Shown piece after piece: positions 1 to 9,578 of a DNA stretch of 64,000 nucleotides (the first letter of the stretch is position 1; each line of letters starts with the position of its first letter). A program made the translations under genes and the position numbers. The stretch covers positions 62,001-126,000 of the forward strand of contig CAJTHM010000010.1 of NCBI GenBank assembly GCA_910576125.1, read 5' to 3'. The notes under the pieces are model-generated. The model saw only the letters and a program-made list of their open reading frames with translations, was not told the DNA's origin and did no database searches. This stretch comes from Lachnospiraceae bacterium (GTDB lineage: Bacteria; Bacillota; Clostridia; Lachnospirales; Lachnospiraceae).

Positions 1-1083
1 GGCGGCGTGGGCGCTGTGCTGGGATTCGTGCCCCAGATGCTGGTGCTGTTCATCTTCCTGGCATTTTTGGAAGCCTGCGGCTATATGGCCAGAGTGGCCT
101 TCATCATGGACAGGATTTTCCGCAAGTTCGGCCTGTCGGGCAAATCCTTCATCCCCATGCTGATCGGCAGCGGCTGCGGCGTGCCCGGCATCATGGCGTC
201 CCGCACCATCGAGAACGACAGAGACCGCAAGATGACCATCATGACCACCACCTTCATCCCCTGCGGCGCGAAGCTTCCCATCATCGCCCTGATAGCCACG
301 GCCCTGTTCGGCGGCTCCGGCCTGGTGGCGGTAAGCGCGTATTTCCTGGGCGTGGCGGCTATCGTCATCTCCGGCATCATTTTAAAGAAGACAAAGATGT
401 TCGCAGGAGACCCGGCTCCTTTCGTCATGGAGCTGCCTGCTTACCACTGGCCTACCGTGGGCAATGTGCTACGGAGCATGTGGGAGCGGGGATGGTCTTT
501 CATCAAGAAGGCCGGTACCATCATTCTGTTGTCTTCCATCGTCATCTGGGCAGGTTCCTGCTTCGGCATGGTGGATGGGAGCTTCGGATTCAGTACCGAA
601 CTGGAACTGGCGGACAGCGTATTGGGCGCGATCGGGAACGGCATCAAATGGATTTTCAGGCCACTGGGCTTTGACGATGCCACGGCTGCGATTGCTACCA
701 TCATGGGCCTGGTGGCCAAGGAAGAGGTAGTGGGCGTGTTCGGTGTCCTGGACTTCGTCAGCATGACCAAGGCGGCAGCCTACGCGTTCCTGGCCTTCAA
801 CCTGCTGTGCGCGCCCTGCTTTGCGGCCATCGGCGCCATCAGGCGGGAGATGAACAGCGCAAAGTGGACCTGGTTCGCCATCGGATATCAGTGCGGATTC
901 GCCTATGTGGTGGCCCTGATCATCTACCAGCTGGGAAGCCTGTTGGGCGGATACGGCAACGTATTGGGAACCATAGTGGCGCTGCTGCTGATTGCGGCTT
1001 TGGTATATCTGCTGGTGCGCCCTTACAGAGAGAGCGGTACTTTGAAAGTGGATATGAAAAGGCTGTCTAAGAGTAAGGCATAA
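1..1083 (+). CDS. feoB: Ferrous iron transporter FeoB, C-terminal part (5' end outside window)
   Basis: The frame is open from base 1, so only the membrane permease half of FeoB is visible and the G domain lies upstream. About 360 codons encode many hydrophobic segments. Two Gate-type motifs are seen: a first one around GSGCGVPGIMA (bases 169-201) followed by PCGAKLP, and a second around CAPCFAAIGA (near base 808). These Cys-containing Gate motifs are typical of FeoB, which moves Fe(II) across the inner membrane driven by its cytoplasmic GTPase. The GTG at base 7 is an internal codon, not a start. A hairpin follows the stop. Family assignment is firm; subtype is not resolved. Confidence 0.95.
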   Translation, partial: GGVGAVLGFVPQMLVLFIFLAFLEACGYMARVAFIMDRIFRKFGLSGKSFIPMLIGSGCGVPGIMASRTIENDRDRKMTIMTTTFIPCGAKLPIIALIATALFGGSGLVAVSAYFLGVAAIVISGIILKKTKMFAGDPAPFVMELPAYHWPTVGNVLRSMWERGWSFIKKAGTIILLSSIVIWAGSCFGMVDGSFGFSTELELADSVLGAIGNGIKWIFRPLGFDDATAAIATIMGLVAKEEVVGVFGVLDFVSMTKAAAYAFLAFNLLCAPCFAAIGAIRREMNSAKWTWFAIGYQCGFAYVVALIIYQLGSLLGGYGNVLGTIVALLLIAALVYLLVRPYRESGTLKVDMKRLSKSKA

Positions 1084-1142
1084 GATAAGCTGGAAAGATT
1101 GGATGAATTTTGCAGATAAGTGACATACACATACTATAGAAA

Positions 1143-1190
1143 GAAATGCGCAGACTCCTATACGGGGCTGCGCATTTCCCCTGTTCCTTA
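1143..1190 (+). terminator. Hairpin terminator after feoB
   Basis: A perfect 11-bp inverted repeat, GAAATGCGCAG (1143-1153) and CTGCGCATTTC (1168-1178), with a 14-nt loop, 60 bases after the feoB stop. The 3' side has only a weak U-rich tail (CCCCTGTTCCTTA), so it may be leaky. Confidence 0.6.
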
Positions 1191-1219
1191 TGAAATCTGA
1201 ATAAGCCAGAGCTGCACAC

Positions 1220-1248
1220 TTGACACTGACGAAGAGATAGTGTAATTT
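1220..1248 (+). promoter_or_regulatory. Sigma-A-type promoter for the glycosyltransferase pair
   Basis: TTGACA at 1220-1225 and TAATTT at 1243-1248 with a 17-nt spacer, in an AT-rich stretch about 80 bases before the GTG start at 1326. The -35 is consensus and the -10 is weak. Confidence 0.5.
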
Positions 1249-1325
1249 AAATTATATATTTGTATTTAGAAGTATACTTTTGACGACGAAGTCTGAGAAT
1301 GACAATGTACGTTTTGGAGGATAAA

Positions 1326-2048
1326 GTGATAGATACACTATACATAGTGATGCCTGCTTACAATGAAGAAGAAAATATCGGAGAGTCGGTAAAGACGTGG
1401 TATCATAACCTCGAAGGAAAATCAGAGGACTCCCGTTTGGTTGTCGCAGACGGCGGCAGCACAGATGATACACACAAAATTCTTCTCTCGATGCAAAAAG
1501 ACTATCCTCAGCTCGTGATTATATCGAATACCAGAAAAGAACATGGCCCAAAGTTGATTGCGTTATATAAATATGCGATAGAAAATGGCGCTGACTATAT
1601 CTTTCAGACAGATTCCGACGGTCAGACAAATCCGGATGAATTCTATGCTTTTTGGAAAGAACGTGAGGCATATGACGGGATATTCGGAAATCGTCCGGTG
1701 CGCGGAGATGGAAAGGCAAGAGCACTTATAGAGAAGGTAGTCTGTATGCTGCTGAAGGCCTTCTTTGGCGTGAAGATTCCGGATGCAAATGCACCTTTCC
1801 GGCTTATGCGGGCAGAGCGTTTAGGACGATATCTTGAAAAACTGCCAGAGGATTATAATATCCCTAATATTATGATGACAACATATTTTGTATACTATAG
1901 AGAACGCATAAAATTTATTGAAATCTCGTTCAAGGCCAGATGTGGGGGAACAAATTCGATTCATTTGTGGAAAATAGTCAAAATAGGGTGGAATGCCTTG
2001 AAAGATTTTGCGGCATTCAGAGGGGATATGCGGAAGAATGAATATTAA
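1326..2048 (+). CDS. Family 2 glycosyltransferase (GT-A fold), soluble
   Basis: A 240-residue GT2 enzyme. Visible motifs are the N-terminal IVMPAYNEEENIGES strand-loop, VVADGGSTDDT, and QTDSDGQTNPDEF, the DxD-type metal/nucleotide-sugar site. There is no C-terminal membrane pair, unlike the GtrB-like enzyme at 41.3 kb. I chose GTG at 1326 because TTGGAGG (1314-1320) sits five bases before it; the upstream in-frame ATG at 1299 has no good ribosome site. It overlaps the next gene by 11 bases, so the two are coupled. A role transferring a sugar to a lipid carrier or surface glycan is inferred. Its base composition is clearly more AT-rich than the flanking genes. Confidence 0.85.
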   Translation: MIDTLYIVMPAYNEEENIGESVKTWYHNLEGKSEDSRLVVADGGSTDDTHKILLSMQKDYPQLVIISNTRKEHGPKLIALYKYAIENGADYIFQTDSDGQTNPDEFYAFWKEREAYDGIFGNRPVRGDGKARALIEKVVCMLLKAFFGVKIPDANAPFRLMRAERLGRYLEKLPEDYNIPNIMMTTYFVYYRERIKFIEISFKARCGGTNSIHLWKIVKIGWNALKDFAAFRGDMRKNEY

Positions 2049-3492
2049 GAAATACTCAAACCTGATTATTCTGCTGGGGATATTTGCGGCAGCACTCGTT
2101 TTTATGTCACAGAGCCCGTTGAATATTTTGCTCTTAAATGGAAATTCAGGCATAGATTCCAGCGTATTCCGAACGATTGCCATGCAGATGGAAAGGGGGC
2201 TGATGCCATATAGGGACAGTTTCGATCACAAGGGGCCGCTTCTCTATATTTATAATTATTTAGGCCTTTTGATAAAACGTCACAGGGGAATCTGGATTAT
2301 TGAATTTATTTCCGCGTTTGCGGCTTTTGGTCTGATGTATAAAACAGCAAGACTAAAATGTGACAGAATGCGGTCCTTTTTTGTTTTGATAATTTGTGCG
2401 GCTCCACTGTACTCATATTTTGAAGGCGGAAATATGACAGAGGAGTATGCATTACCTTTTATTATGTCCGCAGTCTATATTTTTGCCGATTATTTCATGA
2501 ATGACAGAATTACCAGGATGAGACTGGTGATTTGCGGACTTGGATTCGGGGCAGTATGTATGCTGAGGGTGAACATGATTGCCGTATGGATTGTGTTTTG
2601 CTGCGCGGTATTATTGCGAAGTTTTCGGGAGAAACGGTTGGAGGAAATACCACGATTTTTGCTGTATTTTTTGATGGGAGCCGGAATCATCGTGCTTCCG
2701 ATATGTTTTTGGCTGATTTTCAATAATGCGTTTGTGGATTTTATAAAGGATTATTTTGTATTCAATATCATGTATACAAAAGATGCGTTCAGGGCTACGG
2801 CATTGAATAAATACAATTCATTCAGCGGCTTTGCCAATAATATCTATGTGCTGACTTCTATTGTGGTTATCTGCCGTGCCTGCAGGGACAGGAGTCTTTT
2901 CCATATTGCTTATCTGGGCTATGAGATAGCCGGGCTGCTGATGATCTGTATGTCAGGGCAAGGCTACGCACATTATGGAATGGTTCTGGTTCCCGCGCTG
3001 GTCTATCCGTTTTCACTGCTTTTGTCGAAAGAGACCATAAGGGAAGAAACATGGATATTGGCCTTTGTCCTCTATTTCTCGGTGTCAAGGGTGATTCCTG
3101 TCTGGATAGGAGGGATTGATAAAACGGCAGAGTATTTATTGATGGAGAACAGGACAAGAGAACGGACGGATGCGGTCGGGCAAGTGTGTACTTATATAAC
3201 GACAAACACGAATATAGATGAGAAAATTATTGTATGGGGAAATTGGAACATTATATATGTGGAAAGTGAAAGGCTTCCTGCATCAAAATATTCTTACCAG
3301 CTGCCGATAGGCAATGTAGATGAAACAATCATGACAGAGTTCTTTGGAGAGTTGAGCGAAACGCTTCCTCGTATAGTGGTAATCTCACAGGATGAAAGGA
3401 TTGAGGAAATATTGGGTTTTCTCAACGAACATCAGTATGCCTGTACCTTTGAAGTGGATGGATTCGCTGTGTATAGTCGGGGATTGTATTGA
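2038..3492 (+). CDS. Polytopic membrane glycosyltransferase (GT39/ArnT-like)
   Basis: A 484-residue protein with about ten hydrophobic segments. Near the N-terminus is MPYRDSFDHKGPLLY, the acidic loop motif of lipid-linked-sugar-using membrane transferases of the GT39/ArnT type, where the Asp faces the outer side. The C-terminal third is a soluble tail. The start is set at ATG 2038, inside the end of the preceding GT2 gene; an in-frame ATG lies 30 bases upstream. The likely job is to add a sugar from a polyprenyl phosphate donor to a surface polymer, with the upstream GT2 perhaps making the donor. That pairing is inferred from the overlap. AT-rich like its partner, which suggests joint acquisition. 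Confidence 0.75.
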   Translation: MNIKKYSNLIILLGIFAAALVFMSQSPLNILLLNGNSGIDSSVFRTIAMQMERGLMPYRDSFDHKGPLLYIYNYLGLLIKRHRGIWIIEFISAFAAFGLMYKTARLKCDRMRSFFVLIICAAPLYSYFEGGNMTEEYALPFIMSAVYIFADYFMNDRITRMRLVICGLGFGAVCMLRVNMIAVWIVFCCAVLLRSFREKRLEEIPRFLLYFLMGAGIIVLPICFWLIFNNAFVDFIKDYFVFNIMYTKDAFRATALNKYNSFSGFANNIYVLTSIVVICRACRDRSLFHIAYLGYEIAGLLMICMSGQGYAHYGMVLVPALVYPFSLLLSKETIREETWILAFVLYFSVSRVIPVWIGGIDKTAEYLLMENRTRERTDAVGQVCTYITTNTNIDEKIIVWGNWNIIYVESERLPASKYSYQLPIGNVDETIMTEFFGELSETLPRIVVISQDERIEEILGFLNEHQYACTFEVDGFAVYSRGLY

Positions 3493-3531
3493 TGGGAAAG
3501 CAGAAAAAATTTTATTCAGGAGGAAGATACA

Positions 3532-3702
3532 ATGAACCGTTTTGAATATGTCATAGTATCGATTGACGGAGATTATGCCAATCTGAAGCGCACGGACATC
3601 GAATTCGACGAGCTGAAGCTGGTGGCCAGGGCGCTTCTGCCGCCGGAAATCACAGAGGGGACAAGACTCCTCTACGAATGGATGAGCTACAGCATCCTGT
3701 AA
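3532..3702 (+). CDS. Small conserved-looking protein, 56 residues, unknown function
   Basis: The ORF reads MNRFEYVIVSIDGDYANL... and ends ...EWMSYSIL. It has a textbook ribosome site, AGGAGGAAG, seven bases before the ATG. Its composition is balanced and coding-like (mixed charged and hydrophobic residues, no low complexity), and GC content returns to the level of the main chromosome here. It sits alone between the AT-rich glycosyltransferase pair and the promoter of the nusA operon. I do not recognise the family. It is soluble and acidic, possibly a small regulator. Confidence 0.6.
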   Translation: MNRFEYVIVSIDGDYANLKRTDIEFDELKLVARALLPPEITEGTRLLYEWMSYSIL

Positions 3703-3773
3703 TTCTTTTTTGCGCCGAAACCGGTCTCTTGCGTAAAAGACGCAAAGAACTTTACAAAAATTTAAGAAAACTA

Positions 3774-3802
3774 TTGACAATTCCCACATTTGGGTCTACA
3801 CT
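3774..3802 (+). promoter_or_regulatory. Strong sigma-A promoter of the rimP-nusA-infB operon
   Basis: TTGACA (3774-3779) and TACACT (3797-3802) are separated by exactly 17 bases, about 135 bases upstream of the rimP start. No terminator-like structure lies between rimP and rnpM, so this probably drives the whole cluster. Confidence 0.75.
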
Positions 3803-3827
3803 GAACTTGTAAATGATGATTATTAAG

Positions 3828-3855
3828 GTAAGAGTGGCCTGCAAGCCACTCTTAC
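3828..3855 (+). promoter_or_regulatory. Leader hairpin before rimP
   Basis: A perfect 11-bp stem, GTAAGAGTGGC (3828-3838) with GCCACTCTTAC (3845-3855), loop CTGCAA. It lies in the untranslated leader about 25 bases after the -10 box. No T-tract follows, so it is more likely an mRNA-stabilising or regulatory stem than a terminator. Confidence 0.55.
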
Positions 3856-3937
3856 TTGCATGTTGGAAGAGTTTTACGAGAGAGCGCTTTACGGCATTTC
3901 ACAAAGGATGCGGAGAAAAGCGCAACGGAGGTTTGGA

Positions 3938-4402
3938 ATGTCACGCAGAGAAGACTATGAGATCAGGACACAGGCCTTGCTGGAGCCTATAGCAGAGGCT
4001 AACGGCGTGTCCATCTATGATGTGGAATATGTAAAGGAGGGCGCGGATTACCATCTGTGCGCCTATATCGACAAGCCTGAGGGCGTGAACATCCAGGACT
4101 GTGAGAATGTGAGCCGTGCCCTGTCGGACGCCCTGGACAGAGAGGATTTCATCGCGGACGCCTATGTGCTGGAGGTCAGCAGTCCGGGACTGGGCCGCGC
4201 CCTGAGAAAGGATAAGCATCTCCAGGCCGCCATCGGTGAGGATGTGGAAATCAAGCTGTTCAAGCCCATTGACAAATGTAAGGAGTTTTCAGGTGCGCTG
4301 GAACGTTTTGACGGTGAAAGCGTTACCATCCTGGAGGGAGAGACGGAGAGGACTTTCAAGCGCGCGGATGTGGCGCTGATTCGCCTGGCAGTGGATTTTT
4401 GA
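3938..4402 (+). CDS. rimP: Ribosome maturation factor RimP
   Basis: A 154-residue RimP with the N-terminal alpha/beta domain (DVEYVKEGADYHLCAYID) and the family signature LEVSSPGLGRALRK, followed by the C-terminal SH3-like domain. RimP binds pre-30S particles and helps 16S rRNA maturation. The start is ATG 3938, with GGAGG six bases upstream. An in-frame ATG at 3860 would add a 26-residue basic extension foreign to the family and without a ribosome site. First gene of the nusA operon. Confidence 0.95.
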   Translation: MSRREDYEIRTQALLEPIAEANGVSIYDVEYVKEGADYHLCAYIDKPEGVNIQDCENVSRALSDALDREDFIADAYVLEVSSPGLGRALRKDKHLQAAIGEDVEIKLFKPIDKCKEFSGALERFDGESVTILEGETERTFKRADVALIRLAVDF

Positions 4403-4463
4403 GGAAGGGATTTACTTACTATTTTGGAGACAAAAGGATTGGCAAATAGCCGGAACGGAGGAA

Positions 4464-5747
4464 ATGATGAACAAGGAATTGATGGAAGCGCTTGACATTT
4501 TGGAAAAGGAGAAGGAAATCAGCAAGGAGACCCTGTTCGAGGCAATCGAGAACTCGCTGTTGACTGCCTGCAAGAACCACTTTGGCAAGGCGGACAATGT
4601 GCATGTGGAGATAGACAGGGAGACCTGCGATTTTCTGGTATATGCAGAAAAGGAAGTAGTCGCCGCCGAGGAAGAGGTGGAGGACGACTGCCTGCAGATA
4701 TCCCTGGAAAATGCAAGAGAGATTTCCTCCATGGCGAAAGCGGGCGATATGATTCATGTGGAGATCAAATCCAAGGAATTCGGACGTATCGCCACCCAGA
4801 ACGCCAAGAACGTCATCTTACAGAAAATCCGCGAAGAAGAGAGAAGCGTTATCTATAATCAGTATTATGAGAAAGAAAAGGATGTGGTCACAGGTGTGGT
4901 CCAGCGGTATCTGGGCAGGAACATAAGCATCAATCTGGGCAAGGCGGACGCCATGCTCAGCGAGAGCGAGCAGGTGAAAGGAGAAAGCTTCCGGCCCACG
5001 GAGCGCATAAAGGTGTACATCCTGGAGGTGAAGAACACGCCCAAAGGCCCCCGCATCAATGTGAGCCGCACCCATCCGGAGCTGGTGAAGCGCCTGTTCG
5101 AGTCCGAGGTGACGGAGATTAAGGACGGCACCGTGGAAATCAAGAGCATCGCCAGGGAGGCCGGAAGCCGCACCAAGATTGCCGTGTGGAGCCACAACCC
5201 CAACGTGGATCCGGTGGGAGCCTGCGTGGGCATGAACGGAGCCAGGGTGAACGCCATCGTGGATGAGCTGCGGGGCGAGAAGATAGATATCGTGAACTGG
5301 GATGAGAACCCGGGCAACCTGATTCAGAACGCCCTGTCCCCCGCGAAGATAGTGGCAGTGTTCGCAGATCCCGATGAGAAGACAGCCAAAGTAGTGGTGC
5401 CGGATTATCAGCTGTCCCTGGCCATCGGCAAGGAGGGCCAGAACGCAAGGCTCGCGGCCCGGCTGACCGGCTATAAGATAGATATCAAGTCCGAGACCCA
5501 GGCCAAGGACGCGCCGGGATTCCGCTACGAGGATTATATAGAGGAAGACTACGAAGACTATGAGGAGTACGAAGATGGCGCGGAGGAAGGGGACGCAGAA
5601 GAGTATGCAGAGGAAGAGGACGGCGGGTATGGGGAACCGGACAGCCTGACGGAACCGGAAAGCTATGAGGAAACTGCGGAACCGGACAGTTACGAAGAGG
5701 ACGGAGTATATGAGGAAAGCGGGGAAGATCCCGTATATGAGGAGTAA
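4464..5747 (+). CDS. nusA: Transcription termination/antitermination factor NusA with acidic tail
   Basis: A 427-residue NusA: N-terminal RNA-polymerase-binding domain, S1 domain (about 130-200), then two KH domains marked by GMNGARVNAIV and IGKEGQNARLAARL. It binds RNA polymerase and modulates pausing, termination and rRNA antitermination. After residue ~350 the protein ends in about 75 residues made mostly of Glu, Asp, Tyr and Gly, with EEDYEDYEEYEDG-like repeats. This replaces the AR repeats of enterobacterial NusA and is much longer than the short tail of Bacillus NusA. The start is ATG 4464 or the adjacent ATG 4467, after ACGGAGGAA. Followed at once by rnpM. Confidence 0.97.
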   Translation: MMNKELMEALDILEKEKEISKETLFEAIENSLLTACKNHFGKADNVHVEIDRETCDFLVYAEKEVVAAEEEVEDDCLQISLENAREISSMAKAGDMIHVEIKSKEFGRIATQNAKNVILQKIREEERSVIYNQYYEKEKDVVTGVVQRYLGRNISINLGKADAMLSESEQVKGESFRPTERIKVYILEVKNTPKGPRINVSRTHPELVKRLFESEVTEIKDGTVEIKSIAREAGSRTKIAVWSHNPNVDPVGACVGMNGARVNAIVDELRGEKIDIVNWDENPGNLIQNALSPAKIVAVFADPDEKTAKVVVPDYQLSLAIGKEGQNARLAARLTGYKIDIKSETQAKDAPGFRYEDYIEEDYEDYEEYEDGAEEGDAEEYAEEEDGGYGEPDSLTEPESYEETAEPDSYEEDGVYEESGEDPVYEE

Positions 5748-5755
5748 GGATTCAT

Positions 5756-6028
5756 ATGGCAAAAAAGATTCCTTTGAGGCAGTGCGTGGGCTGCGGTGAG
5801 ATGAAAGGGAAGCGGGACATGATGAGGGTCCTGAAAACAGCCGAAAATGAGATATGCCTGGACATAACAGGCAAGAAGAACGGAAGAGGCGCATATGTTT
5901 GTAAGAGCAGGGAATGCCTGCTCAAGGCCAGAAAGAACAAAGGTCTGGAGCGCTCCTTCAAAATGAGTATTCCGAGTGAAGTATATGATACTTTAGAGGG
6001 GGAGTTTGAAAAGCTTGAAGCAGAATAA
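5756..6028 (+). CDS. rnpM: RNase P modulator RnpM (YlxR)
   Basis: A 90-residue YlxR-family protein with RQCVGCGEMKGKRDMMRV and the signature GKKNGRGAYVCKSRECL; Cys residues flank the RNA-binding face. YlxR/RnpM is a small nucleic-acid-binding protein encoded between nusA and ylxQ, reported to bind RNase P RNA. It begins nine bases after the nusA stop and overlaps the next gene. Assignment rests on the GRGAYVC motif and on gene order. Confidence 0.95.
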   Translation: MAKKIPLRQCVGCGEMKGKRDMMRVLKTAENEICLDITGKKNGRGAYVCKSRECLLKARKNKGLERSFKMSIPSEVYDTLEGEFEKLEAE

Positions 6029-6335
6029 GATTTTATCGCTTTTGGGAATCGCCATGAAAGGACGCAATCTGGTCAGCGGCGAATTTCAGACACTGGATGC
6101 AATCAGAAGTGGCTCCGCCATGCTGGTGATCATTGCGGAGGACGCGTCGGGCAATACCAGAAAGTTATTTACCGATAAATGTTCCTACTACGGAGTCCCG
6201 GTGGAGATATTCGGGACAAAGGCAGAGCTGGGGAGAGCTATCGGTAAGGATTTCAGGTCATCGCTGGGCGTGTGCGACGCGGGATTAGCGGATGTGATAA
6301 GCAGACAACTGAAAGAGAGGGAATCAGCCGTTTAA
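6015..6335 (+). CDS. L7Ae-family RNA-binding protein YlxQ
   Basis: A 106-residue L7Ae/L30e/Gadd45-fold protein, with [20 protein letters not shown] at the start and [24 protein letters not shown] in the middle. Members bind kink-turn RNA. The gene has no usable ATG: the start is TTG, and I prefer TTG 6015 over TTG 6006 because AGAGGGGGAG (5996-6004) would touch the latter. It overlaps the end of rnpM by 14 bases. Position between rnpM and infB is the classical ylxQ slot. Confidence 0.9.
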   Translation: MKQNKILSLLGIAMKGRNLVSGEFQTLDAIRSGSAMLVIIAEDASGNTRKLFTDKCSYYGVPVEIFGTKAELGRAIGKDFRSSLGVCDAGLADVISRQLKERESAV

Positions 6336-6354
6336 GGCAGAAATGGAGGGAAGC

Positions 6355-9300
6355 ATGGCGAAGATAAAGGTACATGAGCTTGCAAAGGAACTAGAGGTGC
6401 AAAGCAAAGATATATTGAGCTTTTTGCAGGGAAAGGGAATCGAAGCGAAAGCTGCTCAGAGCTCTATCGATGAAGAGGCCTCACAGCTGGTGCGCAGCGC
6501 TCTCGGCAAGGGAGCAAAGAGCGCGCCGAAAGCGGCTGAATCACCTAAAAAGAAAGAATCGGCAAAGGAAGAGACGGCAAAGGAAGAAATGGTGAAAGAA
6601 GAGACAGCCAAAACACCTGAAAAGGATAAGGCAAAGCCTGCAAAGGCGGCGGATGCACAGACGAACGGTGCACCGAAAAAGAAGAAGACAATCATCGTCG
6701 TGAACAATCCCCAGAATTCGAGGATACAGGGACAGCGCTCCGCGCAGGGACAAGGCGGCGGAAATGCTGCCAGACGTCAGAACAATCAGGGGAACCAGAA
6801 CGGTCAGGGAAGGTCCCAGGGCAACCGCAATAATGACCGCAGGACTCATGCACAGGCGCCGGTGCGCCCTATCAAGCCTCTGACACCTCCTTCGCCAACG
6901 CCTTCCGTACAGATGGTGCCTCCGAAGCCGCCGCAGCCCAAGGCGCGTCCTGAGCAGGCGGAGAACCGTAAGCCCCAGACAACGGCGCGCGAAGCTGCCG
7001 AGCAGAAGGCACAGGTACAGCAGACTGTAAATGAGCGGCCCCAGACTGAGGCGGTTCAGGCCGAGCGGCCCCAGAACGACAGGGTACAGCAGCCTGAGAG
7101 GCGTTCCGAGGAACGGCCCAGGAATGACAGGCCCCAGGGGGAGCGCAGCCAGGCTGAGAGACGTCCGGAGAATCGTTCTCAGGGCGGCAGGACCCAAAAT
7201 GACAGGCTTCAGGGAGACCGCGGACAGGGCGGTAGATTCCAGAACGGGGGGAACGGACAGGACAGACCTGCAAGAGATGGCCGTTTCCAGGGCAACCGCA
7301 ATCAGGAAGGACAGTCCCAGGATAACCGCAGCCGTGACAATCGCGGCTACAGGGACGGCCAGGGCGGAAACAGAAGCGCCGGTCAGGGCGGCCAGGGAAG
7401 AACGGACCGCGGACAGTTCCAGTCAAGAGGAGGCAGCGGCCAGAATGGCAGACCACAGGGAGACAGACAGAATGGATTTCAGCGAGGCGGCCGGCCGGGT
7501 GCTGGCGGCGGTATGGGCGATCGCCGTGGCCCGGGCGCTGGTCCGGGAGGCAACCGCAATTGGGGCGGTGGCGCGCGCGACGGCAGAGGCGCTGGAGGAC
7601 AGGGAACTGGATTCAGAGATAATAAACCCAAGAGCTTTGCAGGAGAGACTCCGGGCAAGGATATGGAGAAGAAGCGCGAGGAAGAAAAGAGGCGCGCCAA
7701 CAGCCAGGAGAAAGGCAAACGTTCCAGAAAGGACCATATCTACGAAGAGGATGAGGCGGTAAGGAACAAGCCGGGCAGGTTCATCAGGCCTGAAAAGAAG
7801 AAGGAAGAGGCAGTAGAGGAAGTCATCAAGGTGATTACTCTGCCGGATAGTATAACCATCAAGGAGTTTGCCGAGAAGATGAAGGTGCAGCCTTCCGCAA
7901 TCGTGAAGAAGCTGTTCCTTGAGGGCAAAATCGTGACGGTAAATCAGGAGATTTCCTACGAGGACGCAGAGAATATCGCCATGGAATATGAAATTCTCTG
8001 TGAACGGGAAGTCAAGGTAGACGTTATCGAAGAACTGCTGAAAGAGGACGAGGAGGACGAGGCTTCGCTGAAAGAGAGGCCGCCGGTCATTTGTGTCATG
8101 GGTCATGTAGACCACGGCAAGACCTCGCTTCTGGACACCATCCGGAAGACTCATGTCATCGACAAAGAGGCCGGAGGTATCACACAGCACATAGGTGCGT
8201 ATACTGTAAATGTTGACGAGCGCAGGATTACTTTCCTGGATACGCCCGGACATGAGGCGTTCACCGCCATGCGTATGCGCGGCGCCAACGCAACGGATAT
8301 CGCGATTCTGGTAGTGGCGGCGGACGACGGCGTTATGCCCCAGACTGTAGAGGCTATCAGTCACGCCAAAGCCGCAGGCATCGAAATCGTGGTGGCGGTG
8401 AACAAAATCGATAAGCCTTCTGCCAACATCGAGCGTGTGAAGCAGGAGCTGACAGAGTATGAATTAGTCGCCACTGACTGGGGCGGCAATACGGAATTCG
8501 TTCCCGTGTCGGCCAAGACCGGCGATGGCATCGAGAATCTGCTGGAGACCATTCTGCTGACAGCCGACATCATGGAGCTGAAAGCGAACCCGGAGAGACG
8601 CGCGAGAGGCCTGGTTATCGAGGCTGAACTGGATAAGGGCAGAGGACCCGTGGCCACGGTCCTGGTACAGAAAGGTACGCTCCATGTGGGAGATTTCATC
8701 TCCGCAGGCGCCTGCTTCGGCAAGGTCAGGGCCATGATCGACGACAAGGGCAGAAGAGTGAAAGAGGCGACACCCTCCATGCCTGTGGAAATCCTGGGAC
8801 TGTCCGATGTTCCCAGCGCCGGCGAGGTGTTCCTGGCCCATGAGAATGATAAGACGGCCAAGTCCTATGCCGAAACTTATCTGGCACAGAACAAAGAGAA
8901 GAAGCTGGAGGAGACCAAGACAAAGATGTCTCTGGACGATTTGTTCTCGCAGATCAAAGAGGGCAATCTGAAAGAGCTGAACCTGATCGTAAAAGCGGAT
9001 GTACAGGGCAGTGTGGAGGCTGTGCGCCAGTCGCTGCTGAAACTGTCCAACGACGAAGTGGTGGTCAAGTGCATCCACGGCGGCGTAGGCGCGATCAACG
9101 AGTCCGATGTGACCCTGGCCAGCGCTTCCAATGCAATCATCATCGGCTTCAATGTAAGGCCGGACAGCACTGCCAAGACTACGGCAGAGCGTGAGGGAGT
9201 AGACGTTAGACTGTACAAGGTCATCTATAAGGCAATCGAGGACGTGGAGGCGGCCATGAAGGGCATGCTGGATCCAATCTTCGAGGAAAAGGTCATCGGA

Positions 9301-9576
9301 CATGCGGAAATCAGGCAGATATTCAAGGCTTCCCAGGTGGGAAATATTGCCGGTTCCTACGTCATGGACGGTATCTTCCAGAGAGGCTGCAAGATTCGCA
9401 TCACCAGAGAGGGCACTCAGATTTACGAGGGCGCGCTGGCTTCGCTGAAGCGTTTCAAGGACGATGTGAAAGAAGTGAAAGAAGGCTTCGAGTGCGGACT
9501 TGTGTTCGAGGGCTTTGACCAGATTCAGGAGCTGGATATGGTAGAGGCGTATATCATGGTCGAAGTGCCCCGCTAA
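6355..9576 (+). CDS. infB: Translation initiation factor IF-2
   Basis: A 1073-residue IF-2. It has an N-terminal IF2N helix domain ([19 protein letters not shown]), a Lys/Glu/Ala stretch, then a very long low-complexity linker rich in Gln, Asn, Arg and Gly (about residues 120-440), a second IF2N domain near 490-545, and the G domain with GHVDHGKT (583-590), DTPGHEAF (629-636) and NKID (683-686). C-terminal domains II-IV follow. IF-2 places initiator tRNA on the 30S subunit using GTP. GGAGG five bases before ATG 6355 decides the start; ATG 6343 overlaps that site. Unusually long because of the linker. Confidence 0.98.
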   Translation: MAKIKVHELAKELEVQSKDILSFLQGKGIEAKAAQSSIDEEASQLVRSALGKGAKSAPKAAESPKKKESAKEETAKEEMVKEETAKTPEKDKAKPAKAADAQTNGAPKKKKTIIVVNNPQNSRIQGQRSAQGQGGGNAARRQNNQGNQNGQGRSQGNRNNDRRTHAQAPVRPIKPLTPPSPTPSVQMVPPKPPQPKARPEQAENRKPQTTAREAAEQKAQVQQTVNERPQTEAVQAERPQNDRVQQPERRSEERPRNDRPQGERSQAERRPENRSQGGRTQNDRLQGDRGQGGRFQNGGNGQDRPARDGRFQGNRNQEGQSQDNRSRDNRGYRDGQGGNRSAGQGGQGRTDRGQFQSRGGSGQNGRPQGDRQNGFQRGGRPGAGGGMGDRRGPGAGPGGNRNWGGGARDGRGAGGQGTGFRDNKPKSFAGETPGKDMEKKREEEKRRANSQEKGKRSRKDHIYEEDEAVRNKPGRFIRPEKKKEEAVEEVIKVITLPDSITIKEFAEKMKVQPSAIVKKLFLEGKIVTVNQEISYEDAENIAMEYEILCEREVKVDVIEELLKEDEEDEASLKERPPVICVMGHVDHGKTSLLDTIRKTHVIDKEAGGITQHIGAYTVNVDERRITFLDTPGHEAFTAMRMRGANATDIAILVVAADDGVMPQTVEAISHAKAAGIEIVVAVNKIDKPSANIERVKQELTEYELVATDWGGNTEFVPVSAKTGDGIENLLETILLTADIMELKANPERRARGLVIEAELDKGRGPVATVLVQKGTLHVGDFISAGACFGKVRAMIDDKGRRVKEATPSMPVEILGLSDVPSAGEVFLAHENDKTAKSYAETYLAQNKEKKLEETKTKMSLDDLFSQIKEGNLKELNLIVKADVQGSVEAVRQSLLKLSNDEVVVKCIHGGVGAINESDVTLASASNAIIIGFNVRPDSTAKTTAEREGVDVRLYKVIYKAIEDVEAAMKGMLDPIFEEKVIGHAEIRQIFKASQVGNIAGSYVMDGIFQRGCKIRITREGTQIYEGALASLKRFKDDVKEVKEGFECGLVFEGFDQIQELDMVEAYIMVEVPR

Positions 9577-9578
9577 TA

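Noticed and set aside
7..9. GTG as start of feoB
   Set aside because: The frame is open to the window edge and the protein lacks the G domain, so the true start is outside.
3860..3937. Upstream extension of rimP
   Set aside because: In-frame but foreign to the family, with no ribosome site; GGAGG decides for ATG 3938.
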